Shown here piece by piece: positions 8,996 to 17,724 of a DNA stretch of 49,921 bases. The stretch covers positions 1 through 49,921 of the forward strand of contig NZ_JAPEHZ010000015.1 in the NCBI RefSeq assembly GCF_028823685.1, in the 5' to 3' direction. Position 1 is the stretch's first letter. Each line of letters starts with the position of its first letter. The position numbers and the translations under genes were made by a program. The notes under the pieces were generated by a model. That model ran no database searches and was not told the DNA's origin. It saw nothing but the letters and a program-made list of their open reading frames with translations. This stretch comes from Tenacibaculum sp. L6. Lineage in GTDB: Bacteria; Bacteroidota; Bacteroidia; Flavobacteriales; Flavobacteriaceae.

Positions 8996-9107
8996 TAATC
9001 TTTCGTCTTATTTAATTTTCAACCAAAGTACGTAAAAAAATAACGTTAATGATTTTAAATAACTGTTATAAATTCATTTTGTACATTTCAACTTTTTATT
9101 TAAAAGT

Positions 9108-10034
9108 ATGTATATGAGTGATTCATGGTTTGTAATTGTAAACCCTGTTGCAGGAAAAGGTAATTTTAATAAAATATGGAATACTATTCAACAAGAATTA
9201 ACAACTCAAAAAATTCCTTTTAAATATGCACAAACTACACATACTAAACATGAAATAGCGTTAGTTCAAAATGCTATTAATGAAGGATTTAAAAAAATTA
9301 TTTCGGTAGGTGGTGATGGTACTTTACATCATATTATTAACGGTATAATGTCTCAAAAAACCATTGATAGTCAAGAAATTACAGTAGCTGTTATTCCGTT
9401 AGGAACCGGGAATGATTGGATTAAAACCTATAATATTTCAAAAAATATAAAAGAAGCTATTAGTTATATTAAACAAGAAAAAAAAATACATCAAGATATT
9501 GGTTATTTAGAGTTAAAAAACACCTCTTCGTACTTTTTTAATGTAGCAGGAATAGGTTATGACGGATATGTTGTTAATAAGTTGAATAAACTAAAAAGAT
9601 TCGGACATATTGCTTACTTATTAAGCGGAATAGCAGGTTTGTTACTTTATAAAAAAACTGAATTTACTATAGAAGTTAACAATCAAATTATTGAAACTAA
9701 ATGCTTAATGACCTTATTCGGAATTTGTAAATTTTCTGGAGGAGGAATGCAATTAACTGATTATAAAAATAGTAGTAATGGTTTATTTGATATTACTATT
9801 GCTAAAAACTTCTCATTAATAGATTTATTATTCAATATTAAAAAGTTGTACAACGGAAAAATAGTAGAACATAAAAAGGTAGAAACACATCTATCAAACT
9901 CACTGTTAATAACTCCAAAAAATACTACAGATGTACCTTATATTGAGGCAGATGGAGAGTTAATAGGTCAGGGCTCAGTAAAAGTAACGATGTTTAAAAA
10001 AGCTATTAAAATCGTTATTCCGTTAAAAAGTTAA
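9108..10034 (+). CDS. Diacylglycerol/lipid kinase family protein (YegS-like)
   Basis: A 308-residue protein of the DAGK catalytic-domain family. The ATP-site pattern is clear: VNPVAGKGN near the N-terminus, SVGGDGTLHHIINGI around residue 65, and PLGTGNDWIKTY around residue 98. The C-terminal half holds the beta-sandwich typical of YegS/DgkB-like kinases, with DGELIGQ near the end. It likely phosphorylates a lipid (diacylglycerol or a sphingoid-type lipid) at the inner leaflet; the actual substrate is unknown. ATG at 9108 and ATG at 9114 are both possible starts. The gene is divergent from rnr and 68 bases before a small membrane-protein gene. Confidence 0.92.
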   Translation: MYMSDSWFVIVNPVAGKGNFNKIWNTIQQELTTQKIPFKYAQTTHTKHEIALVQNAINEGFKKIISVGGDGTLHHIINGIMSQKTIDSQEITVAVIPLGTGNDWIKTYNISKNIKEAISYIKQEKKIHQDIGYLELKNTSSYFFNVAGIGYDGYVVNKLNKLKRFGHIAYLLSGIAGLLLYKKTEFTIEVNNQIIETKCLMTLFGICKFSGGGMQLTDYKNSSNGLFDITIAKNFSLIDLLFNIKKLYNGKIVEHKKVETHLSNSLLITPKNTTDVPYIEADGELIGQGSVKVTMFKKAIKIVIPLKS

Positions 10035-10102
10035 AAAAACTTAAGAGAATTGTAACATATCTTAAATTTATACGTCTTTATAATAAAAGAAAGTCGTTAT
10101 AA

Positions 10103-10270
10103 ATGAAAAGCTTACGCAAAATAATAGCACTATTTATTTTCATATTTATTACAGGAATTATCGTTACTGTAGTAAGCATTAATACGACTTTAAACGAAAA
10201 GAATCCTACAGAAGTAGTAAAAGCAAAAGACTCTGTTTACCTTATCAAAGCTGCTAAAAAAGCCGTTTAA
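10103..10270 (+). CDS. Small membrane protein (55 residues)
   Basis: An open frame with ATG at 10103 and TAA at 10268-10270 encodes a 55-residue protein. It starts MKSLRKIIALFIFIFITGII, a positively charged N-terminus followed by one long hydrophobic helix (about residues 7-26), then a polar tail rich in Lys and Ala. This is the pattern of a single-pass inner-membrane peptide or an uncleaved signal anchor. I do not recognise a family. Codon use is that of its neighbours and the helix is unlikely by chance, so I judge it a real gene. It lies after the lipid kinase and just before the long gene-free stretch. Confidence 0.6.
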   Translation: MKSLRKIIALFIFIFITGIIVTVVSINTTLNEKNPTEVVKAKDSVYLIKAAKKAV

Positions 10271-11035
10271 TAGCAGAGCGATAGTCAAATAATCTTCAAT
10301 TACACACTTATCAGTACTTATAAACAATAGTAGCTTACACAGCTTAATTTTCGGAATTTTACCCTACAAACGAGAAAGAAAAGAATTCCTTCTCTCAGCT
10401 TTATTTCAATCAAAAGAAACTTAAGAAAGCTTTCTAAGTTAATAATCACAAATACGTCATAACTAAAATAGATCTTCAGAAAAGCAAAATCTAGAATTTC
10501 AAAAAAACTGTTATCAACATATAATATTATTAATAAAAAAGATTTTTAAAATTTAAAAAAAGAAATGATTGTTATTATAGCGTGTTAATATGTGGAATAA
10601 AAAGTGGATTTTATTTTTGGTGAAGTGACTTATTAAAATAAATAAACAAGTTATTAGCTAAATAAAATCTTTAAAATCAATTATAAAATAGAGTTATTAA
10701 CAAAAGTTATAAACAGCAATTCACTAAATTTTATGAATAGTTAATTTATTTTTAAATGTAAAAAAAGGGTTAATTTTATGTTGATAAATGTTCATTAAAA
10801 TCTCAAAAAAAAAGTTGCATAATTAATTCTTGTTCTTGTATTGTAAAAAATATTTAGAAAATCAAATTTTCTTTTCAGAATATACTATTAGTTCTTAACA
10901 ATTAGATAATATAGTTTAACCCCTTAATTTTAAAGAGGTTATTAAGAATACTAAAAAAAAGCATTGTTAATTACTGTTGATAACCGTTAATAACTGTATT
11001 TTTGTAACTCACAACTGAATTAAAATCAACAAATT
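10271..11035. other. 765-base gene-free AT-rich region; candidate replication origin
   Basis: No credible gene is visible on either strand and the stretch is extremely AT-rich. It contains a scatter of words close to the DnaA box TTATCCACA: TTATCAACA at 10511-10519, its complement TGTTGATAA at 10779-10787 and 10975-10983, TTATTAACA at 10694-10702, TTATAAACA at 10707-10715, and TGTGGAATA at 10591-10599. The gaps are A/T runs that could serve as unwinding element. mnmG and three parS-like sites, both usual companions of the origin, lie 7-9 kb away. An origin is inferred, not shown: in DNA this AT-rich some such words arise by chance, and dnaA is not here. Confidence 0.45.
10977..11004 (+). promoter_or_regulatory. 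Bacteroidota-type promoter of rpiB
   Basis: TTG at 10977-10979 and TATTTTTG at 10997-11004 are 17 bases apart, matching the Bacteroidota sigma consensus TTG - 17 to 20 bases - TAnnTTTG. The -7 element is 31 bases before the rpiB ATG. The -33 TTG lies inside a DnaA-box-like word (10975-10983), which could link rpiB transcription to DnaA if that word is real. Confidence 0.6.
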
Positions 11036-11467
11036 ATGACAATCGCTGTAGGAAATGACCATGCAGGTACCGAGTATAAGTTTGAAATTATTAAACTTTT
11101 AGAAGAATTAGGACATAAAGTAATCAACTTTGGTACCAATGATACTGATAGTATGGATTACCCAGATACCATTCACCCAACTGCAGAAGCTGTAGAGACA
11201 GGACAAGCTGAAATGGGTATTATTTTATGTGGAAGTGGTAACGGAGCGCAAATGACCGCTAATAAGCACCAAGGAGTACGTGCCGCTTTATGTTGGAATA
11301 ATGAATTGGTAGAATTAACACGTCAGCACAACGACGCTAATATCTTAACGATTCCAGCTCGTTTTGTATCGTTACAACAAGCCTTAGGTTTTGTAAAAAT
11401 ATTCTTATCAACTGAATTTGAAGGTGGGCGTCACGCTAATAGAGTTGAAAAAATAGCTTGCTGTTAA
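11036..11467 (+). CDS. rpiB: Ribose 5-phosphate isomerase B
   Basis: RpiB interconverts ribose 5-phosphate and ribulose 5-phosphate in the non-oxidative pentose phosphate pathway. The 143-residue protein matches the LacA/RpiB family over its full length: VGNDHAGTEYK at the start, the DYPD motif at 41-44, and the catalytic Cys65 in ILCGSGNGAQM, with the conserved HNDANIL stretch and a C-terminal GGRHANRV. The stop codon overlaps the next gene's ATG (TAATG at 11465-11469), so rpiB and the acetyltransferase are translationally coupled. The promoter at 10977-11004 fits well. Confidence 0.96.
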   Translation: MTIAVGNDHAGTEYKFEIIKLLEELGHKVINFGTNDTDSMDYPDTIHPTAEAVETGQAEMGIILCGSGNGAQMTANKHQGVRAALCWNNELVELTRQHNDANILTIPARFVSLQQALGFVKIFLSTEFEGGRHANRVEKIACC

Positions 11468-11907
11468 TGAATATTACGATTAAAACATTTCAAGAATTAA
11501 CAACTTCAGAACTGTATGAGCTTTTGCAATTACGTTCTGAAGTTTTTGTTGTTGAACAAGATTGTGTATATCAAGATATTGATGGAAAAGACTTAAAAGC
11601 GTTGCATGTTTTAGGTGTAAAAGAAGGAAAAATAGTTGGATATACACGATTATTTAACAGTGGTGAATATTTTGATACCCCTAGTATTGGTAGGGTGGTA
11701 GTAAAGGAAAATGAACGTAAATATGGTTATGGACACGATTTGATAAAAGAATCTATCAAAGCTATTGTTGATAACTACAATGAAACCACAATTACCATTT
11801 CTGCACAAACCTATTTACAAAAATTCTATGAATCTCACGGATTTAAACAAGTAGGTGAAGGTTATTTAGAAGATGGAATTCCGCATATAAGAATGGTGAG
11901 GAAGTAA
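11467..11907 (+). CDS. GNAT family N-acetyltransferase (ElaA-like)
   Basis: A 146-residue acetyltransferase of the ElaA branch of the GNAT family. The start region TTSELYELLQLRSEVFVVEQDCVYQDIDGKD is typical of ElaA, and the acetyl-CoA-binding region is IGRVVVKENERKYGYGHDLI (a variant of the RxxGxG/A loop). The acceptor substrate is unknown. I chose the ATG at 11467, which overlaps the rpiB stop, over a TTG nine bases upstream, because it starts the conserved N-terminus directly. Co-transcription with rpiB is likely. Confidence 0.88.
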   Translation: MNITIKTFQELTTSELYELLQLRSEVFVVEQDCVYQDIDGKDLKALHVLGVKEGKIVGYTRLFNSGEYFDTPSIGRVVVKENERKYGYGHDLIKESIKAIVDNYNETTITISAQTYLQKFYESHGFKQVGEGYLEDGIPHIRMVRK

Positions 11908-11909
11908 AT

Positions 11910-12026
11910 TTAGTTATCTTTCTCTTTCTTATTCATTTTATAAAGTAGATATCCAAAACCTACTAAAAAATGCAGTATAATAATTCCTGCTATGATGTAT
12001 ATAAATGTGTTTGAATTATTGTTCAT
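11910..12026 (-). CDS. Small membrane protein (38 residues)
   Basis: A short frame on the minus strand, ATG at 12026 and TAA ending at 11910, encodes 38 residues. It consists of a polar N-terminus (MNNNSNT), one hydrophobic helix (about residues 8-29, FIYIIAGIIILHFLVGFGYL) and a Lys/Glu-rich tail. The design, one helix with a positive-inside C-terminus, suggests a genuine single-pass membrane peptide. I do not recognise a family. It is convergent with the acetyltransferase, with only 2 bases between the two stops. Confidence 0.55.
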   Translation of the reverse strand: MNNNSNTFIYIIAGIIILHFLVGFGYLLYKMNKKEKDN

Positions 12027-12071
12027 AGTGATAAAATTACAACAATAATATTTTTTAAAAAGTAACTTAAG

Positions 12072-12647
12072 TTACAGTAACTCTCCAACCTCTTTAACCT
12101 CACCAACTTGCATATTTCCTAATAAAATATCACCTACACGAACTCGTACTAATCGAAGTGTAGGAAACCCAACAGCCGAGGTCATTTTACGTACTTGCCT
12201 AAATTTTCCTTCGGTTAAGGTAACAGATATCCAAGGAGTAGGACCGTGACGAGCATCGCGAATTTTTTTAGAACGTTCTGGTAAATCAGGAGTGTCAATT
12301 AAGTCGACTTTACAAGGTTTAGTCATGTATTTTTTTCCTTCAAAACCAATTTCAACACCGTTTTGTAATTGTTCAATAGCTTCCGCAGTAATAGCACCAT
12401 CTAATTGAACGTAATATTCTTTTTCAACTCCACCTCTGGTAGTAATAAAATCACTTACTTTTCCATCTGTTGTTAATAACAATAAACCTTCCGACTTTAC
12501 ATCTAATCTACCAACAGCCATTGTTTTTTCGGGAAAATTATACAATTCACCCAATAATTTATGTTTTCCTCCCTTTTTTTGATTAGTAATAAATTGTGAT
12601 AAAAAACCATAAGGTTTGTAAATCATGAAGTGACGATGGTTTGACAT
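12072..12647 (-). CDS. rRNA large-subunit pseudouridine synthase (RluE/RsuA family)
   Basis: A 191-residue pseudouridine synthase of the RsuA/RluB/E/F family. The catalytic motif GRLDVKSEGLLLLTTDG is visible around residues 48-64, with Asp as the catalytic residue, preceded by the family's YKPYGFLSQF motif and followed by the TEGKFRQVRKM motif. The short form without an S4 domain resembles E. coli RluE, which modifies U2457 of 23S rRNA; that exact target is inferred. I set the start at the ATG at 12647 (MSNHRHFMIYKP); the upstream extension is not family-like. Confidence 0.9.
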   Translation of the reverse strand: MSNHRHFMIYKPYGFLSQFITNQKKGGKHKLLGELYNFPEKTMAVGRLDVKSEGLLLLTTDGKVSDFITTRGGVEKEYYVQLDGAITAEAIEQLQNGVEIGFEGKKYMTKPCKVDLIDTPDLPERSKKIRDARHGPTPWISVTLTEGKFRQVRKMTSAVGFPTLRLVRVRVGDILLGNMQVGEVKEVGELL

Positions 12648-12763
12648 CTTTTCTTTTTTTAAGAAGCACAATATTACAAAATGTAACATAAAAAAGATGG
12701 GGAATTAAAGTTAGTTTTTCATAACTTAGCCATTCTTATTACTTAAAATAATTAGCACGATTT

Positions 12764-13771
12764 ATGGCAGCAGATAAAGAAAAAGAAGCGAAATTAAAAG
12801 CGCTTCAACTTACACTAGATAAGTTAGATAAAACCTACGGTAAAGGAACCGTAATGAAGTTAGGAGATAGCCAAGTAGAAGATGTAGATGCTATTTCATC
12901 GGGTTCTTTAGGCTTAGATTTAGCTTTAGGAGTTGGAGGTTATCCTCGCGGAAGAATTATTGAAATTTACGGACCAGAATCATCAGGTAAAACAACCTTA
13001 ACGATACATGCAATTGCTGAAGCTCAAAAAGCAGGAGGTATTGCTGCTTTTATTGATGCAGAACATGCTTTCGACCGTTTTTATGCTGAAAGCTTAGGAG
13101 TAGATGTTGATAACTTAATTATCTCTCAACCAGATCACGGAGAGCAAGCATTAGAAATTGCTGATAATTTAATTCGTTCTGGAGCTATTGATATTGTAGT
13201 GATTGACTCTGTAGCTGCCTTAACACCAAAATCTGAGATTGAAGGTGAAATGGGAGATTCTAAAATGGGATTACATGCACGTTTAATGTCGCAAGCTTTA
13301 CGTAAGTTAACAGGAACGATTAGTAAAACCAACTGTACGGTATTTTTCATTAACCAATTACGTGAAAAAATTGGTGTAATGTTCGGTAATCCTGAAACTA
13401 CAACGGGTGGTAATGCATTAAAATTCTACGCATCGGTTCGTTTAGATATTCGTAAGAGAACTCAAATTAAAGATGGCGACAAGGTAATTGGTAACAGTAC
13501 GAAAGTTAAAATTGTAAAAAATAAAGTAGCTCCACCATTCCAACAAGCAGAATTTGATATTATGTATGGAGAAGGAATTTCAAAAGTTGGTGAAGTTTTA
13601 GATATTGGTGTAGAGTACGGAATTATAAAGAAAAGTGGTTCTTGGTTTAGTTACGGAGACACAAAATTAGGTCAGGGTAGAGATGCTGTAAAAGGTGTTA
13701 TTAAAGACAATCCTGAATTAATGGACGAACTAGAAAATAAAATTAAAGAAGCTATTGAAAATCAAGAATAA
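12764..13771 (+). CDS. recA: Recombinase RecA
   Basis: RecA coats single-stranded DNA, drives homologous strand exchange and triggers SOS-type LexA cleavage where LexA exists. The 335-residue protein is full length. Walker A is GPESSGKTT (residues 70-78) and Walker B is [12 protein letters not shown]. The L1/L2 DNA-binding loop region is seen at [25 protein letters not shown] and [27 protein letters not shown]. The C-terminal tail is short and acidic. I saw no clear SOS box upstream. The gene is followed by a terminator shared with dut, which reads toward it. Confidence 0.98.
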   Translation: MAADKEKEAKLKALQLTLDKLDKTYGKGTVMKLGDSQVEDVDAISSGSLGLDLALGVGGYPRGRIIEIYGPESSGKTTLTIHAIAEAQKAGGIAAFIDAEHAFDRFYAESLGVDVDNLIISQPDHGEQALEIADNLIRSGAIDIVVIDSVAALTPKSEIEGEMGDSKMGLHARLMSQALRKLTGTISKTNCTVFFINQLREKIGVMFGNPETTTGGNALKFYASVRLDIRKRTQIKDGDKVIGNSTKVKIVKNKVAPPFQQAEFDIMYGEGISKVGEVLDIGVEYGIIKKSGSWFSYGDTKLGQGRDAVKGVIKDNPELMDELENKIKEAIENQE

Positions 13772-13810
13772 GTAATTTAAATTCAAAGTTCAAACTATTA
13801 CTATTTAAAA

Positions 13811-13842
13811 AGCTGTTCTTGTTAAAGAACAGCTGCTTTTTT
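13811..13842. terminator. Bidirectional terminator between recA and dut
   Basis: Arms AGCTGTTCTT (13811-13820) and AAGAACAGCT (13825-13834) pair perfectly with a GTTA loop. A T run follows on the right and an A run precedes on the left, so it can stop both recA and the convergent dut. Confidence 0.85.
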
Positions 13843-13873
13843 ATTTCAAAAATTTTAAATAGTAAAAAATATT

Positions 13874-14305
13874 TTAAACTCCTGTACTACCAAAACCACC
13901 AGCACCACGTTCAGTTTCGTTTAAAACTTCTACTTCTTGCCAGTTTACACGTTCGTGTTTTGCAATAACTAATTGAGCAATTCGCTCACCATCGTTTACT
14001 ACAAAATCTTCGTTAGATAAGTTTACTAAAATCACTCCAATTTCACCACGATAATCAGCATCAACTGTACCAGGAGAATTTAATACGGTAATTCCTTTTT
14101 TAGCTGCGAGTCCACTACGCGGACGAACTTGAGCTTCATAACCAACAGGAAGCGCAATAAATAAACCGGTTTTAATAATCGCTCTTTCTAAAGGTTTTAA
14201 AATAATTGCTTCGTTTATATTAGCGCGTAAATCCATTCCTGCAGAACCTTCGGTTTCATATGTAGGAGTTTGATGTTTGGATTTGTTTATAATTTGTACG
14301 TTCAT
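13874..14305 (-). CDS. dut: dUTP diphosphatase
   Basis: Dut hydrolyses dUTP to dUMP and pyrophosphate, which keeps uracil out of DNA and feeds dTMP synthesis. The 143-residue protein shows the trimeric dUTPase motifs in order: SAGMDLRA (motif 1), [11 protein letters not shown] (motif 2), [17 protein letters not shown] (motif 3, with catalytic Asp), GERIAQLVI (motif 4) and [10 protein letters not shown] (motif 5, the C-terminal arm). All are intact. I start at the ATG at 14305 (MNVQIINKS), not at the upstream TTG. It is divergent from gpsA. Confidence 0.97.
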   Translation of the reverse strand: MNVQIINKSKHQTPTYETEGSAGMDLRANINEAIILKPLERAIIKTGLFIALPVGYEAQVRPRSGLAAKKGITVLNSPGTVDADYRGEIGVILVNLSNEDFVVNDGERIAQLVIAKHERVNWQEVEVLNETERGAGGFGSTGV

Positions 14306-14373
14306 ATGTTTCAATAATTTTTAAAATTCAAATATAATAAGGTTTAAGATTAGAGAGTAGTTTATAGATTTCT

Positions 14374-14381
14374 TAATTTTG
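14374..14381 (+). promoter_or_regulatory. Possible -7 element of gpsA promoter
   Basis: TAATTTTG matches the Bacteroidota -7 consensus TAnnTTTG and lies 21 bases before the gpsA ATG. No clear TTG is found at the expected -33 distance, so the call is tentative. Confidence 0.4.
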
Positions 14382-14402
14382 TACTACAAACAAATACTAC
14401 TT

Positions 14403-15398
14403 ATGAGCAATCAAACTAAAATAGCTGTATTAGGAGGAGGAAGTTGGGCAACTGCTATTGTTAAAATGCTATCAGAAAATTTAGAAACTATTGGTTGGTA
14501 TATGCGTAGTGTGTATGCTATTGAACATATTAAACGCAACAAACACAACCCTAATTATTTAAGTTCTGCAGAACTGCATCCAGAACAACTCGATTTGTCT
14601 GATGATATGAATTATATTGTTGAAAATTATGATGTGTTAATTTTTGCCGTTCCATCAGCATTTTTAAACAAAGAGTTAGAAAAACTGTCTGTTTCGTTAG
14701 AAAATAAAGTTGTGTTTTCTGCAATTAAAGGTATTGTTCCAGAATCTGGATTGATTGTTGGCGAGTATTTTCATGAAAGCTACAATGTTCCGTATGAAAA
14801 TATAGGAGTAATTACAGGTCCTTGCCATGCCGAAGAAGTAGCGATGGAACGTTTATCATATTTAACATTGGCTTGCCAAGATCAAGAAAAGGCAAAAAAA
14901 CTTAGTGAAGCTATTTCAGGACGTTATATTAAAACTAAAATTTCTGATGATATTATTGGTACTGAATATGCAGCGATGTTAAAAAATATTTATGCTATTG
15001 CCGCAGGAATAGCTCATGGTTTAGGCTATGGAGATAATTTTCAAGCAGTATTAATGAGTAACGGAATTCGTGAAATGAAACGTTTTATTAAAAAGGTTCA
15101 TAAAATGAAGCGAAATATTAACAATTCGGCATATTTAGGTGATTTGTTAGTTACAGGATATTCTACATTTAGTAGAAATAGAATGTTTGGAAATATGATA
15201 GGTAAAGGCTATACGGTAAAATCTGCGATGTTAGAAATGAGTATGGTTGCAGAAGGATATTATGCCACTAAAAGCGCATATCAAATTAATCAAAATAACG
15301 GTGCAAAAACTCCAATTATAAACGCTGTATATAATGTCTTATATGACAAAAAAGAAGCGAAAGATGAGTTTTTAAAGTTAACAAATAGATTAGATTAG
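14403..15398 (+). CDS. gpsA: NAD(P)H-dependent glycerol-3-phosphate dehydrogenase
   Basis: GpsA reduces dihydroxyacetone phosphate to sn-glycerol 3-phosphate, the backbone precursor of phospholipids. The 331-residue protein has the N-terminal NAD(P) site IAVLGGGSWATAIVK, the middle motif VFSAIKGIVPESG with GVITGPCHAEEV, and the C-terminal catalytic helices starting EYAAMLKNIYAIAAGI, where Lys acts in catalysis. I start at ATG 14403 (MSNQTKIAV); the earlier ATG at 14379 gives a non-family extension. The catabolic counterpart glpD lies in the same window at 18305. Confidence 0.96.
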   Translation: MSNQTKIAVLGGGSWATAIVKMLSENLETIGWYMRSVYAIEHIKRNKHNPNYLSSAELHPEQLDLSDDMNYIVENYDVLIFAVPSAFLNKELEKLSVSLENKVVFSAIKGIVPESGLIVGEYFHESYNVPYENIGVITGPCHAEEVAMERLSYLTLACQDQEKAKKLSEAISGRYIKTKISDDIIGTEYAAMLKNIYAIAAGIAHGLGYGDNFQAVLMSNGIREMKRFIKKVHKMKRNINNSAYLGDLLVTGYSTFSRNRMFGNMIGKGYTVKSAMLEMSMVAEGYYATKSAYQINQNNGAKTPIINAVYNVLYDKKEAKDEFLKLTNRLD

Positions 15399-15629
15399 TT
15401 GTTTGCATTTGTACAAATAATCCTTCTTAAAATGAATTAAGAAGCCTCATCAATCACTTCTATAGTTGAGTTGTTTGTAGGTTTTGTATAGAAAAATAAT
15501 AACAAATTTAATTTAAAAATCTGATTAGTAAATATTTTTGTTAAATTTTTGATGAAAAATAAGTAGTGGTATAAAATTACTGATTATTATATTTTTATTA
15601 CTTTTAGTTTAAAACTAAACAATTATGAA
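15399..15629. other. Intergenic region after gpsA
   Basis: Together with the small frame at 15630 this makes a 315-base gap between gpsA and the next sizeable gene. It holds a weak hairpin (CTTCTTAA and its complement, about 15423-15444) without a T run, so it is not a convincing terminator. The rest is AT-rich and featureless to my reading. Confidence 0.5.
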
Positions 15630-15710
15630 ATGAGCCATAACAAATCTTACCATCCTTTTAAAAAAGATTATTGGCGAATTACATCTGACTATAAAAAAAA
15701 TAAAAATTAA
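15630..15710 (+). CDS. Possible small basic protein (26 residues)
   Basis: ATG at 15630 opens a 26-residue frame ending at TAA 15708-15710, beginning MSHNKSYHPFKKDYWRITSD and rich in Lys, Tyr and His, with no hydrophobic segment. The stop is 3 bases before the ATG of the next gene, so a coupled leader or a small conserved protein is possible. I do not recognise it. The composition looks like real protein rather than AT-rich noise, but the length makes the call uncertain. Confidence 0.35.
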   Translation: MSHNKSYHPFKKDYWRITSDYKKNKN

Positions 15711-15713
15711 CAG

Positions 15714-16373
15714 ATGAAAACAATTCAAGAAGCTGTTGAAATTACCATCAGAAAAACGCCTTTTATAGAAGAGGCTTTAAATGAAAAGTTGATAAATGTA
15801 TCTTCATTGGCAAGAGAAATCTTACCTGAAGTTTCAAAGCTTTTAAAGAAAGATATAAAAGTTGGTGCGGTAATGATGGCAATTAATAGGCTATCACCAG
15901 CGAATGAATTGAGAGTTCGTAAAAATATTAAGCGACTTGCCTTAAATTTAGGTGATGTAATTGTACGTTCTGATTTATGCGACTTTACATTTAAAAATAC
16001 CACTTCATTACTTAGAGAAATTGCTAAAATTTTAAGCAAGTCTGCTGATAGTAATGACTATTTCTTAACTGTTTCACAAGGAATTTTTGAAACCAACATT
16101 GTTACCAGTAAAAATTTACAGCCATTTGTTGAAGAAATTTTTAAGAAAGAAACATTAATTAATAATGTGAACGATTTAGCATCAATCACGTTAAAGCTTC
16201 CAAAAGATAACTTAGATCAATCAGGAATTTATTACTTTATTTTAAAGCAATTTGCTTGGGCAAATATTGCTGTTCAAGAGGTAATATCTACCACTCATGA
16301 AATGACCATCGTGGTAAAAGAACGTGATGTAAATGAAACATTTGCCATTTTAATGGATTTGAAATTGAATTAA
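15714..16373 (+). CDS. Conserved protein, possibly with a C-terminal ACT-like domain
   Basis: A 219-residue soluble protein I cannot assign to a named function. The N-terminal third (residues 1-75) looks helical and could be a small DNA- or ligand-binding module: EAVEITIRKTPFIEEAL, then a stretch ending MMAINRLSP. The C-terminal half has two beta-alpha-beta-like repeats (about 75-145 and 150-219) with hydrophobic strands and a GIYYFILKQFAWANI segment, reminiscent of the paired ACT domains of amino-acid-regulated enzymes. No kinase domain is present. The next gene, an MFS transporter, starts 3 bases after the stop, so an operon is likely and the protein may sense the transported compound; that is inference. 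Confidence 0.6.
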   Translation: MKTIQEAVEITIRKTPFIEEALNEKLINVSSLAREILPEVSKLLKKDIKVGAVMMAINRLSPANELRVRKNIKRLALNLGDVIVRSDLCDFTFKNTTSLLREIAKILSKSADSNDYFLTVSQGIFETNIVTSKNLQPFVEEIFKKETLINNVNDLASITLKLPKDNLDQSGIYYFILKQFAWANIAVQEVISTTHEMTIVVKERDVNETFAILMDLKLN

Positions 16374-16376
16374 TCC

Positions 16377-17645
16377 ATGGCAAAAAAAGACCCCTATGCT
16401 TCCCTCAGAATTAAAGAATTCAACATTTTTCTTTTAGTTCGCTTTGCTCTGGTATTTGCTTGGTCTATGCAATTTATCATTATTGAGTGGCAGGTGTACA
16501 GTATCACAAAAAATCCGTTGTCATTAGGTATCATTGGGTTGATGGAAGTAATTCCAGCAGTGTCTATGGCTTTGTTTGCAGGTCATATAGTTGATCAAAA
16601 AGAGAAACGAAACTTGCTCGCTTTGTGTATCGGATTGTTTTCGCTCATAAGTTTAGGTTTATTCTTTTTAACCCTACCTAGTTTTGTTGAAGGATGGGAA
16701 CAAAAAACTATTCTGTATGCCATTTATGCATTGGTATTTTTTGGCGGATTGTTACGCTCGTTTTTCGGACCAACGATTTTCTCATTAATCGCCTTAATTG
16801 TTCCGAAAAAATTATATCCAAACGCAGCAACATGGAGTAGTTCTACGTGGCAAATAGCTTCGGTATTAGGTCCTGCTTTTGCAGGTTTAACCATTTCTTG
16901 GATTGGGGTACATTGGTCGTTATGTATTGTTTTCGGATTGGTTTCTGTATCATTTTTAACTGTATTCTTTATCAAAAAGAAACCAATTTTAAATCCGAAG
17001 ATTGGCGAACCTGTCATGAAAAGTTTAAAAGAAGGAGTGCGTTTCGTGTATAAAACAAAGGCGATTTTAGGAGCCATTACGTTAGATATGATTTCGGTAT
17101 TATTTGGTGGAGCTGTAGCCTTGTTACCTGTATACGCACAAGATATTTTAAAAGTAGGTCCTGAAGGATTTGGTGTTTTACGTGCTGCACCTGCTGTAGG
17201 TGCGTTTTTAACGATGTTAATAACTGCTTACATACCTATCAGTAGAAATGCCGGAATGAAGCTCTTAGCAGCTATTTTTGGCTTTGGAGTTTGTATTATA
17301 GTTTTTGGACTATCTTCTGTTTTTTGGATTTCAATCGTAGCACTGTTTTTTAGTGGAGTTACCGATGGGGTTTCAATGGTTATTCGTCAAACGATTTTAC
17401 AATTAAAAACACCCGATCACATGCGTGGTAGAGTAGCCTCGGTAAACTCTATGTTTGTTGGGTCTTCTAACGAATTAGGTGCTTTTGAAAGTGGTGTAAC
17501 AGCAAAGTTAATGGGAACGGTAACCGCTGTAGTTTTTGGTGGAACTATGACTTTAATTACGGTTGTAACAACAGGAATTTTAAATCCAACACTTCGAAAA
17601 TTAGATTTGACGAAAGATTTGGAAGCGCATGAGAAAATAGAGTAA
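16377..17645 (+). CDS. MFS transporter (EntS/DHA3-like)
   Basis: A 422-residue integral membrane protein with about 12 hydrophobic segments. Signature stretches of the major facilitator superfamily are visible: FAGHIVDQKEKRN after helix 2 (the GxxxDxxxRR-like loop A motif) and ISRNAGMK in the matching loop of the second half. The first helix pair and the PDHMRGRVASVNSMF stretch resemble DHA3/EntS-type exporters of siderophores or drugs. The substrate is unknown. It is coupled to the preceding ACT-like protein gene (3-base gap) and is closed by a strong bidirectional terminator. Confidence 0.88.
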   Translation: MAKKDPYASLRIKEFNIFLLVRFALVFAWSMQFIIIEWQVYSITKNPLSLGIIGLMEVIPAVSMALFAGHIVDQKEKRNLLALCIGLFSLISLGLFFLTLPSFVEGWEQKTILYAIYALVFFGGLLRSFFGPTIFSLIALIVPKKLYPNAATWSSSTWQIASVLGPAFAGLTISWIGVHWSLCIVFGLVSVSFLTVFFIKKKPILNPKIGEPVMKSLKEGVRFVYKTKAILGAITLDMISVLFGGAVALLPVYAQDILKVGPEGFGVLRAAPAVGAFLTMLITAYIPISRNAGMKLLAAIFGFGVCIIVFGLSSVFWISIVALFFSGVTDGVSMVIRQTILQLKTPDHMRGRVASVNSMFVGSSNELGAFESGVTAKLMGTVTAVVFGGTMTLITVVTTGILNPTLRKLDLTKDLEAHEKIE

Positions 17646-17670
17646 TAATAGATTTTACTTACATAAATAA

Positions 17671-17706
17671 AAAAACGCCCAGAAACTCAGTTTCTGGGCG
17701 TTTTTT
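17671..17706. terminator. Bidirectional terminator
   Basis: A near-perfect inverted repeat centred on position 17688: AACGCCCAGAAACT and its complement AGTTTCTGGGCGTT, with A-rich left and T-rich right flanks. It separates the MFS gene from the convergent exported-protein gene. Confidence 0.92.
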
Positions 17707-17724
17707 ATATCATTATTTAGTCAA

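Noticed and set aside
15561..15580. Second copy of the MITE end (TGGTATAAAAT)
   Set aside because: Only 11 bases match the right end at 33194-33207 and no opposite end is found nearby.
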